Shown here: piece by piece, positions 29,867 through 39,852 of the stretch
How positions within the stretch are numbered: position 1 is the stretch's first letter
How the letters are laid out: the number at the start of each line of letters is the position of its first letter
NCBI GenBank assembly: GCA_031290545.1
Contig: JAITNJ010000037.1
Location: 62,001-126,000 of the forward strand
Source of the DNA: Rhodospirillaceae bacterium
GTDB taxonomy: Bacteria; Pseudomonadota; Alphaproteobacteria; Rhodospirillales; Magnetospirillaceae
Direction of reading: 5' to 3'
DNA length: 64,000 bases
The notes under the pieces: model-generated
Told to the model about the DNA's origin: nothing
The model's database searches: none
Seen by the model: the letters and a program-made list of their open reading frames with translations, nothing else
Translations under genes and position numbers: made by a program

Positions 29867-30667
29867 TTATTTTATTACTGCAAAACGTAATAATCCAAGT
29901 GAATCAATCAAACTACGCAGCTCATGACGAGCTGCAACATGTGATAAATTCATTTTAATATTTGAATCTTCTCCAAGATCTGATAGTGTTAAACCATCTA
30001 GAAATAATTCACGATATACTACTCTCTCGCCTAATCCATCAATTAATTTAAAACCAATTCGTTTTGACAATTTATTTAATAAACATCCCATCATAATTTT
30101 ATTTCTAGCATGTAATGTCGAAAGACGATTACGTAACACAAACCATTCAATCATAGTTTTCACACCACGCAAAGCACGTGTCTTTTTAGCATCCCAAACC
30201 ATCTCACTGTAATGACTTGGACTATCAATCTTCATATTGTTAGGATCTACTTTTGCTAAAACATCAAGATCAATTAAACTATCATTTAATGGAGTCACCA
30301 ATATGTCTGCATAAGAATGCCCTAATCTAGATAGTTGATTATCGCTACCAGGAGTATCAATAACGATCACGTCGTGCAAAACACATAATCTACTAAGTAT
30401 TTCTAAAAAGTATGCACTATCGTTTGCAAAATCAGTAGTAGATAATATTTTTATATGCTCAGGCATGTTTAGAGAATGTCTAATAGCTTTTTGATGAAAA
30501 CGATTTTTTAAATATTGAGTTAAAGTCGCTTGTCTTGCATCAAGATCAATCGTTCCAACAGATGCTCCTAATTTCAACAAAGAAACAATGAGATGCATTG
30601 CTACAGTTGACTTACCAGTTCCTCCTTTTTCATTACCAATGACAATAATATGAGCCAAACCGTTCAT
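29867..30667 (-). CDS. mipZ: Division plane positioning ATPase MipZ
   Basis: ParA/MinD-type ATPase that forms a gradient from the pole-bound ParB complex and keeps FtsZ at midcell. Deviant Walker A 'NEKGGTGKST', the switch motif 'DLDARQATLTQYL', and 'VIVIDTPGSDN' are intact. I start at the internal Met 'MNGLAHIIVIGNEK', since family members begin only a few residues before the first strand; the track start adds ten unlikely residues. 266 residues. It implies a ParAB system elsewhere. Confidence 0.9.
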   Translation of the reverse strand: MNGLAHIIVIGNEKGGTGKSTVAMHLIVSLLKLGASVGTIDLDARQATLTQYLKNRFHQKAIRHSLNMPEHIKILSTTDFANDSAYFLEILSRLCVLHDVIVIDTPGSDNQLSRLGHSYADILVTPLNDSLIDLDVLAKVDPNNMKIDSPSHYSEMVWDAKKTRALRGVKTMIEWFVLRNRLSTLHARNKIMMGCLLNKLSKRIGFKLIDGLGERVVYRELFLDGLTLSDLGEDSNIKMNLSHVAARHELRSLIDSLGLLRFAVIK

Positions 30668-31277
30668 ATTTCTTAATCCTCTAATTATTAATAACAATCG
30701 ACAAAATAAAACTGTTGATTAATAAGATTAAATCGCTTTACAAATTAAATTCACTTATCTAGACAACAAACATTGTGATAATTTTTTATTACCCTATTAC
30801 GTTTATTTTCAACAAATTATTATATTTATTTTTTTCAAAACACTTAGTTATTAATAAATTTCAGTACTACATATATTATACGTATAAATTTGTACTAAAA
30901 TTCACACATTAACAGTATGTTGGTATCGTATTAATTGCTTATAAAATAATAGAATAAATAGATAAATATTATCTACAATTTTGAATTAAAACTATAAAGT
31001 TATAAATCAACAAATAAAATAATCTAAAATTATTCATCAAATTGATACATTTTATACTTCATAAGTGATAATATGGTTTAATTTTAAGAATCATTAATTC
31101 ACTCTGTTCGTCAACCAAATAAAAGTTAATCAGTAAAAATATTAGAGGATTATTTTTAATAATAAATTGTGATAGCAAAATAATCTTATTCAGATCAGTT
31201 AGTTAGATAATATAAATTGTATTTATTAAAATAGTTATTGTTCAATCAAACTATGAATTTGGTCTTTTGATATTGTA
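30668..31277. other. Long intergenic gap, no gene seen
   Basis: About 600 bases upstream of both mipZ (minus) and the fdxA remnant (plus). I searched for panC and for an S4-domain RNA-binding protein, neighbours in relatives, and found no readable trace. Very AT-rich, no long ORF in any frame. Confidence 0.5.
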
Positions 31278-31474
31278 AATATTGTTTCTTAACCATCATG
31301 CAGTTTGCATAGCCATATGCTTATTACAAAGTTTGTGTTATCAATTGTTTCTGAATGTTATTTTATATAATCAATCCAAATTGAATACATAATTTGATTT
31401 GTAAATCATATTGTAGACTGTCAATTCGGAGCTATCCTTTACATAGTAATTTATCATACATCATTCGTAAATGA
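31278..31474 (+). pseudogene. fdxA: Decayed 7Fe ferredoxin gene (fdxA type)
   Basis: Plus-strand remnant just upstream of carD, where alphaproteobacteria keep fdxA. One frame from 31322 reads 'YKVCVINCF', stop, 'MLFYIINPN', stop, 'LICKSYCRLSI', against the family's 'EVCPVDCF ... MLVIHPDEC ... CEPECPAEAI'. The N-terminal part is in other frames and is fainter, with several Cys codons apparently changed to Tyr. The tail is shortened. Two in-frame stops and lost cluster cysteines rule out function. Ends approximate; family comparison from memory. Confidence 0.65.
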
Positions 31475-31647
31475 CAATACGCCATATAATACTAATAAAT
31501 GAAAACCATACAAAAGCTAAATTAGTTAATCATAATACAGGAAACTTAATATATTTTTATTTAAATATGAACTTCCAATCAGCAATTTTTATAGTGATAT
31601 CCACGCAGATAACCTAATATAAATATTATTGAAAGCTGAGAGCTAAT

Positions 31648-32142
31648 ATGCTGAACGAATCGTTTTTTGAAGGCGAACATGTGGTTTATCCACCACACGG
31701 AGTTGGCATAATTGAATCAATCAAACTACAGCGTGTTGCTGGATATGAACTTGAATTATTTGTAATTATTTTCGATCGCGATCACATGACATTACTAGTT
31801 CCTGTACTAAAAGCACGTAAATTTGGTTTGCGTAAATTATCTTCACAAATAATCATGAATACAGCATTAGAAACGCTGAAGAATCAAATCAAATCAAAAA
31901 AAACAATCTGGAGTCGTCGTGTTCAGGAATACGAAGCAAAGATTAATTCTGGCAATCCAATTTTAATAGCTGAGGTTATACGAGACTTGCATAGAAATAC
32001 AAATCAGCCAGATCAATCTTATAGTGAACGTCAAATATATGAAACTGCAACAGATCGTCTAGCAAGTGAATTAGCAGTTATCGAATGTATTAAAACAGAA
32101 ATGGCAGAACAAAAATTAAAAAACTTACTTAATGCTAGCTAG
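31648..32142 (+). CDS. carD: CarD-family transcription regulator
   Basis: Global regulator that binds the RNA polymerase beta subunit through its N-terminal Tudor-like domain and stabilises open promoters. 164 residues. The RID domain covers about residues 5-65 ('FFEGEHVVYPPHGVGIIESI'), followed by the helical C-terminal domain with 'KTIWSRRVQEYEAKINSG'. Complete. The upstream partner in relatives, fdxA, has decayed in place. Confidence 0.92.
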   Translation: MLNESFFEGEHVVYPPHGVGIIESIKLQRVAGYELELFVIIFDRDHMTLLVPVLKARKFGLRKLSSQIIMNTALETLKNQIKSKKTIWSRRVQEYEAKINSGNPILIAEVIRDLHRNTNQPDQSYSERQIYETATDRLASELAVIECIKTEMAEQKLKNLLNAS

Positions 32143-32342
32143 TTAAAGTAAGTAGAAATTATATTGCTATATATTCTATTATTAGATTAAGATTTTTAGC
32201 TCATGATCTTCGAAAGAAGAACATGTTATCAATTGTATAAATAATTTATTGCATTACAGATCAATAACTAGTTAATAACTAATTAATGATTCATAAAGTA
32301 CATCTTGCTTACAATAATCTAAATATTAATAATTATTACATA

Positions 32343-32419
32343 GCGCTCGTAGCTCAGTAGGATAGAGCACAAGATTCCTAATCTTGGTGCCGTGGGTTCA
32401 AATCCCGCCGGGCGCACCA
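32343..32419 (+). tRNA. tRNA-Arg (CCT)
   Basis: 77 bases with encoded CCA. Acceptor GCGCTCG pairs with CGGGCGC, and the anticodon loop TTCCTAA gives CCT, which reads AGG. Between carD and the convergent methyltransferase gene. Confidence 0.96.
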
Positions 32420-32500
32420 TAAATCTTTGATTTTTCATAATATATCAATGATAGTAATAAGTTTTAAAACTTTGGAAAATCTAATAGATCAAATCTACAA

Positions 32501-33775
32501 TCACCGTTCGAATATTGCTACTATTTCCAAATGATACGACCAAGGAAATTGATCAATTGGTGTTGCATAAGTTAAATTATAACCACCATCAACTAAAATT
32601 TTAGCATCACGAGCAAATGTAACTGGATTGCAAGAAACTACGACTATCAATGATATATCTGTTTTTATCAACTGCTCTACTTGTTTAACAGCACCTATTC
32701 GTGGCGGATCGAGAACAACTGCATTAAAATATTTCAACTCATTAAATAAAAGTGGTCTACGAGATAAATCACGACATTCAACACTGACTCTACTAACATT
32801 ATTATGTTTTGCAGCAGATTTAAGCGCCATTATAGCTGATACATTTTTGTCAACAGCATGTACAAATACCTTATTATTAGCTAGCGGAAAAGTAAAACTA
32901 CCACAACCAGCAAATAAATCAGCAATAGCGTCAACTGAACCAGTAGCATTAATTATTAGGGACACCAAGATTCTTTCACCTTCAATACTAGGTTGTAAAA
33001 AGGCCCCAGGCGGCAAATCAACCATGATACCAGAAAAATTAACTAAAACATCACATCGATGAATAATTAGTTCGATTATCTTAGATATTGACCATCTCCA
33101 CGATAGACGAGCTAAATTAGTATCTTCAGCAAAGATTGTTAATAGATTACGATTTGATAAATTAAGCTGTGCTTCTCCTTCAATTATTACATCAAGCCCA
33201 AACTCAGTAGCAGTAACAATAACTCTACCGCGTAACTCGTTATTGATAAGCTTTATTAAAAGTGCACGCAACGGTTCTAATAAATCAATAAGAGACTTGT
33301 CAAATAATTGACATTCAATGATATCTATTATTTGATTACTTGCTCGTGCATAAAACCCTATCAATACTTTAAAATTTTGACGCTGAAATGTAAAGATTGC
33401 ACGACGGCGATTTCCAGGAACAACGCTGATCATTGGCATAACAACATTCTCGTAAAAACCGATCCGATGCAATGCATTAATTAACAGTTCATGTTTCCAT
33501 TTTTTATATACTACATCATCGAGATGTTGTAACCCGCAACCTCCACATTTACCAAAATGACGACAGACCGATTCTACTCGTATAGAACTAGCGTTCAAAA
33601 GTTGCAAAAATTTACCTGATAACCTATCACTTTTATGTTCATCTATACATACAAGCACACGATCACCTGGAATTGTATATGGAACAAAGACTGTTAGACC
33701 GTTATAATAACCGATCCCATCTCCTCGACTACCTAATTCAATGATATCGATCTCTATATGAGGCGTAGCACTCAC
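32501..33775 (-). CDS. 23S rRNA uracil-5-methyltransferase, RlmD/TrmA family
   Basis: SAM-dependent RNA m5U methyltransferase. 424 residues: a TRAM RNA-binding domain (1-60), an iron-sulfur cluster motif 'CRHFGKCGGCGLQHL', and a C-terminal Rossmann methyltransferase domain with 'DLFAGCGSFTFPLA', 'VVLDPPRIGAV' and the nucleophile region 'VVVSCNPVTFARDA'. rRNA rather than tRNA specificity is inferred from the cluster plus TRAM layout. tlyA, often just upstream in relatives, is missing. Confidence 0.88.
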   Translation of the reverse strand: MSATPHIEIDIIELGSRGDGIGYYNGLTVFVPYTIPGDRVLVCIDEHKSDRLSGKFLQLLNASSIRVESVCRHFGKCGGCGLQHLDDVVYKKWKHELLINALHRIGFYENVVMPMISVVPGNRRRAIFTFQRQNFKVLIGFYARASNQIIDIIECQLFDKSLIDLLEPLRALLIKLINNELRGRVIVTATEFGLDVIIEGEAQLNLSNRNLLTIFAEDTNLARLSWRWSISKIIELIIHRCDVLVNFSGIMVDLPPGAFLQPSIEGERILVSLIINATGSVDAIADLFAGCGSFTFPLANNKVFVHAVDKNVSAIMALKSAAKHNNVSRVSVECRDLSRRPLLFNELKYFNAVVLDPPRIGAVKQVEQLIKTDISLIVVVSCNPVTFARDAKILVDGGYNLTYATPIDQFPWSYHLEIVAIFER

Positions 33776-34260
33776 TACTTTACCTCGTTAGCAAATAAAT
33801 ATTTATTGTAAATAGTCTGATAGTTTTTTAATTCTCCAACTAAATATAGATTGGTATGAACAAGTCTACTACTACAATACATTGGGAATTTAACACTGAG
33901 ATCATTATATTACACACAGAACTATAACGCTGTAAACTCATTACATATAATGTTTATACCATTTATTACAAATTTCAAATTAACATAATTTAATTATATT
34001 GCTAATAATAATTATTGTTATAAAATTACTATCTTTACATTAAAAATAATGGTCACTCTAATACATTCTAATGAATGAATCGTCAACCTTCAAAAATTTT
34101 TTTCTCTATCAAATAACATTGTTAATCTTAAGAAAATTACTTAAGTTTTTTATTAAATATTTGAGATAGTTAATTATCACAAATAACTATACACACATAA
34201 TCAGCTGTTTTACACGCGCTGAAATTAATATTCTGATCATTTTTCTTATGTCTTATAAGA
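33776..34260. other. Intergenic gap, no gene seen
   Basis: 485 bases between glpC and the RNA methyltransferase gene, both on the minus strand. TlyA would be expected here in some relatives; I checked all minus-strand frames by eye and saw nothing convincing. Very AT-rich. Confidence 0.5.
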
Positions 34261-35469
34261 TTAAGTTTTTGCTGAAATAAGATCTAATAGCAATTCTGCT
34301 GGATGAATTGTTTTAATCTTTACTCCATGTTCTATTTGCATACGACAAGTAGCACATTCTGTAACAACCATTTGCGGATTAACATCGCGAATACTGTCAA
34401 AAAGTCTTTGTCCTATATCCATCGAAATTTTATATTTTTCCTCTTTAAACCCAAATGTTCCAGACATACCACAGCAACCTGCGTCAAGATCTTCAATCTG
34501 TAAGTTTGGAATTCGTTTTAATAGATGAAACCATGGACGTCCAATACCCTGTGATATTTGATGACAGGGTGCGTGATATGCAATACGTAAATTACTCGAA
34601 CTAATATTATTATCAAATAAAAATAGATCCGATCGTGACATTAAGAATTCACCAAAATCAAAGGTGCTTTTCGCAATCTTCTGCACCTTATGTTTCATAT
34701 CAGAGTCTTCATCCAATAAACCATCAAAGCAAGTTTTTAACATATGCCCACAACTAGTACAAGCAGCAACAACAAACGATCCTGCCAAAACATCTTTTAT
34801 CAAATACTCAGTATTAGATCTAGCTCGTACACGCGCTTCTTTAATATCTCCATTAGCTAAAGCTGGTAATCCACAACAGCCAGAAAAAATGTTGACAGAT
34901 TTTATTCCAATACGTTGTAAAAATAGGACAACCTTACGACCAAGATCTGGTTGATTATATCGAATAGAACATCCTAAAAAAAATATAACAGAATCAGATT
35001 TTGGTACGTCATGTATTGGCACATTAATATCAGAATCAATATAGATCGGAAAAATACGATTCGAAGAAATCTTAAGTAATCGTGACATCAACAATCGAAC
35101 TGGTCTAATGTTTAGCATAAGATTTGTTAGTCGTGGCATTATAGTCAATAACCTACCAAGTAGCCATGGACGAGAAAACCAAAAATCGCGCATTTTACGT
35201 ATTAATGGCTTTTTATGATGCGCTTTGGCCATATTAATCATGCCAGAAATATCAACTTGATTTGGACAGACCAAATTGCATCGATAACAATTGAGACAAT
35301 ATTCAATCCAATCAGTGTCACAAGAAATACCTTCCAGGCGCAGTCGCTCAAGTTCTGGACCTAAGTTTTTTGGTCCAGGATAAGCAGGATATACAATAGA
35401 CACTGGACAAACTGCATTACAGTCAGAACATTTTATACAATTATCGAGATTGATGCTATTGCACAACAT
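34261..35469 (-). CDS. glpC: Anaerobic glycerol-3-phosphate dehydrogenase subunit C
   Basis: Iron-sulfur membrane-anchor subunit that passes electrons from GlpAB to the quinone pool. 402 residues. Two ferredoxin-type clusters are encoded by 'CIKCSDCNAVCPV' and 'CLNCYRCNLVCPNQ' near the N-terminus, then two CCG domains ending in 'SGCCGLPALANGD' and 'DAGCCGMSGTFGF'. It is the last gene of glpABC, eight bases after glpB. All cluster cysteines I can identify are intact. Confidence 0.93.
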   Translation of the reverse strand: MLCNSINLDNCIKCSDCNAVCPVSIVYPAYPGPKNLGPELERLRLEGISCDTDWIEYCLNCYRCNLVCPNQVDISGMINMAKAHHKKPLIRKMRDFWFSRPWLLGRLLTIMPRLTNLMLNIRPVRLLMSRLLKISSNRIFPIYIDSDINVPIHDVPKSDSVIFFLGCSIRYNQPDLGRKVVLFLQRIGIKSVNIFSGCCGLPALANGDIKEARVRARSNTEYLIKDVLAGSFVVAACTSCGHMLKTCFDGLLDEDSDMKHKVQKIAKSTFDFGEFLMSRSDLFLFDNNISSSNLRIAYHAPCHQISQGIGRPWFHLLKRIPNLQIEDLDAGCCGMSGTFGFKEEKYKISMDIGQRLFDSIRDVNPQMVVTECATCRMQIEHGVKIKTIHPAELLLDLISAKT

Positions 35470-35477
35470 ATGAAATC

Positions 35478-36569
35478 CTATCTTCTCTCGACAATAGACA
35501 TTCCTGCTCGATATCCGGTTAATATAGAATGTCTATTATCATTACCACCAACGTTACGTAACAAATCGCCAATCGCATATAAGTTATCAGCAATAACTGT
35601 ACCAGATTTAGTAATTGGACGTAACCATTCGTCTACATCAAAAAAATCTAATCCAATCAGAGATTTAGAAAACTGCCCTGTAGCTAAAATAATAGAATCA
35701 AAATCAATACAAAGCGATCTAGCTGGAATATCAACTTCAATTGTTTGACAATGACCATTTTTGATTTCCAGATTTTTCACAGAAAATCCACTAAAAAATT
35801 CAGCTCCGTTCTTTCGTAAATGAGCTATAAGAACATTAAACAAACGTAATCCTGGAATAGATGGTGGAATATTAGATAGTTCACACAAGTTGCAATCAAG
35901 TTCATGTTCAAAATCATAGATTTTTTGAAATTTAGACCTAAGACCAAAAATACCAGGTATAATTATCAAATCAGCTTCACGTGAAATAGGTTTAAGTGCT
36001 TCTTGAAGTTCATCATAAAAACGTGAATCAAAATCAAAGCGATTTGCAAATTGTAACATCGAAGCAACGCTTTTTGGTTTTATAGAAAGATTAATTTCTT
36101 TAGCGACATAATTAGTTTTAAAATCATTAAATTTTGCTGTATAATTTAAACGTTCTGCAGTATAATCCGCATTGAATGATGAAACTCCATTAATACCTAC
36201 TACAGCACTACGAATTGATTCTGAAGCATTTCCTTTCCATAGATAAAATGGAGCAAATGAAACAGCTTGAAAACCGCCCATAATAGTCGGAAGATATCGT
36301 ATTTCATTAATGCTTCCGTAAAATGGACACTCAGCCAATCGTGCATTTTCAAGAAAAAGATCAATAGCTTTATTAAAATTTTCCGGTGCTTCTTTGTGCA
36401 GTGTTTGACAATTTTCTATACATCCAGAGCCAAAAACAAACAATCCAAAACCAGTATTGACTATACCAACTCTAAGACCTTGATTTAATGCAGTAATAAC
36501 TGCAGTCATGCCAGACATTCCAGCACCAATGACGATCAGATCAAAATGATAATTTTCCACTGTCGTCAA
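35478..36569 (-). CDS. glpB: Anaerobic glycerol-3-phosphate dehydrogenase subunit B
   Basis: FMN-binding subunit of the GlpABC complex. 363 residues. The N-terminal dinucleotide fold 'DLIVIGAGMSGMTAV' and the C-terminal 'LYAIGDLLRNVGG' are clear, and the overall order matches E. coli GlpB ('LPTIMGGFQAVSFAP', 'LILATGQFSKSLIGL'). It starts inside the last codons of glpA (four-base overlap) and is followed closely by glpC, so the three are one operon. Confidence 0.92.
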   Translation of the reverse strand: MTTVENYHFDLIVIGAGMSGMTAVITALNQGLRVGIVNTGFGLFVFGSGCIENCQTLHKEAPENFNKAIDLFLENARLAECPFYGSINEIRYLPTIMGGFQAVSFAPFYLWKGNASESIRSAVVGINGVSSFNADYTAERLNYTAKFNDFKTNYVAKEINLSIKPKSVASMLQFANRFDFDSRFYDELQEALKPISREADLIIIPGIFGLRSKFQKIYDFEHELDCNLCELSNIPPSIPGLRLFNVLIAHLRKNGAEFFSGFSVKNLEIKNGHCQTIEVDIPARSLCIDFDSIILATGQFSKSLIGLDFFDVDEWLRPITKSGTVIADNLYAIGDLLRNVGGNDNRHSILTGYRAGMSIVERR

Positions 36570-38188
36570 CCTTTCTTCTGATTGTAAAAATTATAAGCCA
36601 TTCCAAATAAGTAGTTGCTAAGAAAAAGCTGTTCGATCTGCTTACCTTGTGAAACAACGTATTGGCCCTTCCGTCTTTCATTAAGAAAACGTTCAAATTC
36701 TTCAGAAGCCTGTTTAGCTGTCCATCGTTTATTTTTATAACCAGCAAGCATTGCTTTATATCCGCAAAAAGTTCCTTGACAAGGACCAAAACCTAGACGA
36801 GTGCGACGACCAATATCACTAATTGTATTAACAGGAATCGACGTTTTATTTTTAAGAATAACATCAATTTCAGCTAATGTTATTTGTTCACACTCACAAA
36901 TGACCTCTGCAGTCTCTGGTTTTGTCTCTATGGTATTTACAACATGCGCTAAATCAGATCCTAAACGACGCTCAATAGTTGTAGCTATATGGATTGGTAA
37001 TAATTGACATGCACGTTTCATGACTCTTTCATCTGTAGCAACTCGAAGTGGCACTTCCTTAGTCATACATGGCCGATCGTTACCAAGCTTACTGGCAATA
37101 AGATCGCTAGTCATTTCAGCCATTAATCTATATGTTGTCAGTTTTCCACCAACTATTGAAATAAATCCTGAAATTTGATCATGAACTTTATGATCAAGCA
37201 ATGCAAAACCACGACTAATTTCACGACCAGCAGCCGTAGTAATATTTTTAGGTGTGTAAAGTGGACGCGCACCAGAAAAAATACGTAGTATGCGAGCATC
37301 TGTGATTTTCGGAACCAATTCAATTCCTATATTTAGAAGATGTTGTATTTCATTAAAATCAACAGTTAGGTTTTCAGGATTTGGAACTACAATCGAACTA
37401 GTTCCTAATATACAAACAGGACCAGCAGGAACAATAATATCAGCATCACCAGGCATACGACATCTATTTATTACATGGTTAACTAAACTATGGTTAAAAA
37501 CTATTAACGATCCTTTATCACATCGCATTGAAACATTAACGCCAACCATTGCTGCTATTTTTTGTGCCCAACCACCACTAGCGTTAACCACTATATCACA
37601 AGCAATTGCACCACTTTCTCCTGTAAGATTATTTATGTAATCAACATACCTAACGCGACCGCCATCACTATTAATTGCCGTAACCTCACAATAAGAACGA
37701 AAATTAGCACCACGCATTACAGCACTACCTATGTTAGATTTTACTAATTGAAAAACATCAACATAAGAATCACTACATGTAAAAGCTCCAAGAATATTTG
37801 TAGTAAGATTTGGTTCCATCGCAAGAACTTCATCAACTGAAAGACGCTCGCTAACAATGTCAATATTTTTGCAAGATTCTTCCCATTTAGTAAAAAATGT
37901 AGGATCATCTTGAGAACACTGAATAAAAAAACCGCCAGTATTTTGAACGCAATTTGGAGCAATTTTCTTAATAATTTTACTTTCAATTGCACATTCTTTA
38001 GCAGCATCAGAATCTTTTATTACATACCGACATCCAGAATGAAGCAAACCATGACATCTACCTGTAGCACCATTAGCTAGATCTTGTTTTTCAAACAAAA
38101 CTGCAGAAATACCTCGCAACGAAAGATCCCACAATATGCCAGCTCCGGTTATTCCACCACCAATAATGACAACTTGTGTTGATTCCAT
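36566..38188 (-). CDS. glpA: Anaerobic glycerol-3-phosphate dehydrogenase subunit A
   Basis: FAD-containing catalytic subunit oxidising glycerol 3-phosphate to dihydroxyacetone phosphate. FAD motif 'VVIIGGGITGAGILWDLSLRG' at the N-terminus, then 'GATGRCHGLLHSGCRYVIKD', closely following E. coli GlpA. A C-terminal BFD-like iron-sulfur domain has 'VICECEQITLAEI' and 'GFGPCQGTFCGYKA'. I start at the internal ATG (540 residues), which has AAAAAAGGA at good spacing; the track start adds 14 residues without one. An uncommon enzyme for this bacterial class. Confidence 0.92.
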   Translation of the reverse strand: MESTQVVIIGGGITGAGILWDLSLRGISAVLFEKQDLANGATGRCHGLLHSGCRYVIKDSDAAKECAIESKIIKKIAPNCVQNTGGFFIQCSQDDPTFFTKWEESCKNIDIVSERLSVDEVLAMEPNLTTNILGAFTCSDSYVDVFQLVKSNIGSAVMRGANFRSYCEVTAINSDGGRVRYVDYINNLTGESGAIACDIVVNASGGWAQKIAAMVGVNVSMRCDKGSLIVFNHSLVNHVINRCRMPGDADIIVPAGPVCILGTSSIVVPNPENLTVDFNEIQHLLNIGIELVPKITDARILRIFSGARPLYTPKNITTAAGREISRGFALLDHKVHDQISGFISIVGGKLTTYRLMAEMTSDLIASKLGNDRPCMTKEVPLRVATDERVMKRACQLLPIHIATTIERRLGSDLAHVVNTIETKPETAEVICECEQITLAEIDVILKNKTSIPVNTISDIGRRTRLGFGPCQGTFCGYKAMLAGYKNKRWTAKQASEEFERFLNERRKGQYVVSQGKQIEQLFLSNYLFGMAYNFYNQKKG

Positions 38189-38357
38189 AGCATTCCTTTT
38201 TTGCAAGAAACGATAAGAGTCTGAATTCAAACTTTCTTTAATTATTATTAATAAAGCAAATAGTTTTTATTTAATTAGTTTCTAATTTAAAGAAAGTTAA
38301 CCATTGATATTTCTCAATAGTCGAAAATTTTCGTTTAATATTCAGACATTTATGTGT

Positions 38358-39848
38358 TTATAATAAATCATTATCTTCATTAAAAAGCACTTTTAATGAT
38401 TCCAGCCTTTTTTTAAGAATTTCGTTAAGTATTACTGGATTGATTTTACCATTTGTAGCCTTCATTACTTGACCAACGAAAAAACCAAATAACTTATCTT
38501 TACCATTGAAATATTCAATTACTTTATTAGTATTACTTTCTAGTATTGAATCTACTGAAACTTCAATAACATCACTATCCGTTACTTGTTTTAATTCTTT
38601 TTCAATCACTATTTCGGTAGGTGTCTTGCCAGTTTCAATCATAGTTAAAAACACTTCTTTAGCAATATGTCCAGAAATAGTGTTTTTATAGATCAAATCA
38701 ATCAATTCACCCAAATTATCTGCACTAACTGGTGGATTATCAATAGTTCGCGTCATTCGCTTCATTGCAGAAGCAAAATCTCCCATCATCCAGTTACAAA
38801 CCATTTTAGGATCACGACCCTTAGCTACACTCTCAAAGAAATCAGCTACAGACTGCTCAGCCACTAATAAACAAGCATCATATGATGATAATTTATAATT
38901 ATCAATAAATCTTTTTTTCCTCTCATCAGGTAATTCTGGCAATTTCTCCTTTATTGCATCAACATATTTTTGTGTTAATGTTAGCGGCAACAGATCAGGA
39001 TCTGGAAAATAACGATAATCATTGGCATTTTCCTTACTTCGCATTGAGCGAGTCTCACCATTTTTAGGATCAAATAAACGAGTTTCTTGTCTAATTTGTA
39101 AACCTCTTTCATAAGCATCTATTTGGCGACGAGCTTCGTAATCAATTGCTTGACTCATAAAACGAATAGAGTTAATATTTTTAATTTCGGCGCGTGTTCT
39201 ATACGCTTCATTATGCTTTCTGACAGAAACATTAACATCACACCGAATTGAACCTTCAGACATATTGCCATTACAAACACCAATATATTGCAAAATTAGA
39301 CATAATTTTGTAACATAATTGATTGCTTCTTCAGAACTACGAATATCAGGTTTGGAGACAATCTCCATAAGAGCAATTCCAGAACGATTTAGGTCGATAA
39401 AGGATTTGCTATGGTGTTGATCGTGTAAGCTCTTACCAGCATCCTGTTCTAAATGTAGTCTTTCGATACCAATTACTCGCGTTGAACCATCATGCATATC
39501 AATAACAACATTACCATTACCGACTATTGGGTATTCGTATTGACTGATCTGATATCCCTGTGGTAAATCAGCATAAAAATAGTTCTTCCTAGCAAAAACT
39601 GAAGTAAGATTAATTTTCGCTTTCAAAGCTAAGCCTGTACGTATTGCCTGCTCAATACAATGTTCATTAATCACAGGTAACATACCTGGAAAAGCAACAT
39701 CTATTAAAGATACTTGAGTATTAGGGTCTGCTCCGAAATTAGTTGCAGAGCCAGAGAAAAGTTTAGATTTGCTAATAATTTGAGCGTGAACTTCAATTCC
39801 AACAACTAATTCCCAATCTCCAGTATTACCTTGAATTACGTGAGTCAT
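38358..39848 (-). CDS. gatB: Asp-tRNA(Asn)/Glu-tRNA(Gln) amidotransferase subunit B
   Basis: Binds and phosphorylates misacylated Glu-tRNA(Gln) or Asp-tRNA(Asn) for amidation. 496 residues. '[17 protein letters not shown]', '[16 protein letters not shown]', '[15 protein letters not shown]' and '[12 protein letters not shown]' are family hallmarks, and the C-terminal YqeY-like tRNA-binding domain is present. It follows gatA by four bases. Needed because this class generally lacks glutaminyl-tRNA synthetase. Confidence 0.97.
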   Translation of the reverse strand: MTHVIQGNTGDWELVVGIEVHAQIISKSKLFSGSATNFGADPNTQVSLIDVAFPGMLPVINEHCIEQAIRTGLALKAKINLTSVFARKNYFYADLPQGYQISQYEYPIVGNGNVVIDMHDGSTRVIGIERLHLEQDAGKSLHDQHHSKSFIDLNRSGIALMEIVSKPDIRSSEEAINYVTKLCLILQYIGVCNGNMSEGSIRCDVNVSVRKHNEAYRTRAEIKNINSIRFMSQAIDYEARRQIDAYERGLQIRQETRLFDPKNGETRSMRSKENANDYRYFPDPDLLPLTLTQKYVDAIKEKLPELPDERKKRFIDNYKLSSYDACLLVAEQSVADFFESVAKGRDPKMVCNWMMGDFASAMKRMTRTIDNPPVSADNLGELIDLIYKNTISGHIAKEVFLTMIETGKTPTEIVIEKELKQVTDSDVIEVSVDSILESNTNKVIEYFNGKDKLFGFFVGQVMKATNGKINPVILNEILKKRLESLKVLFNEDNDLL

Positions 39849-39852
39849 TGTT

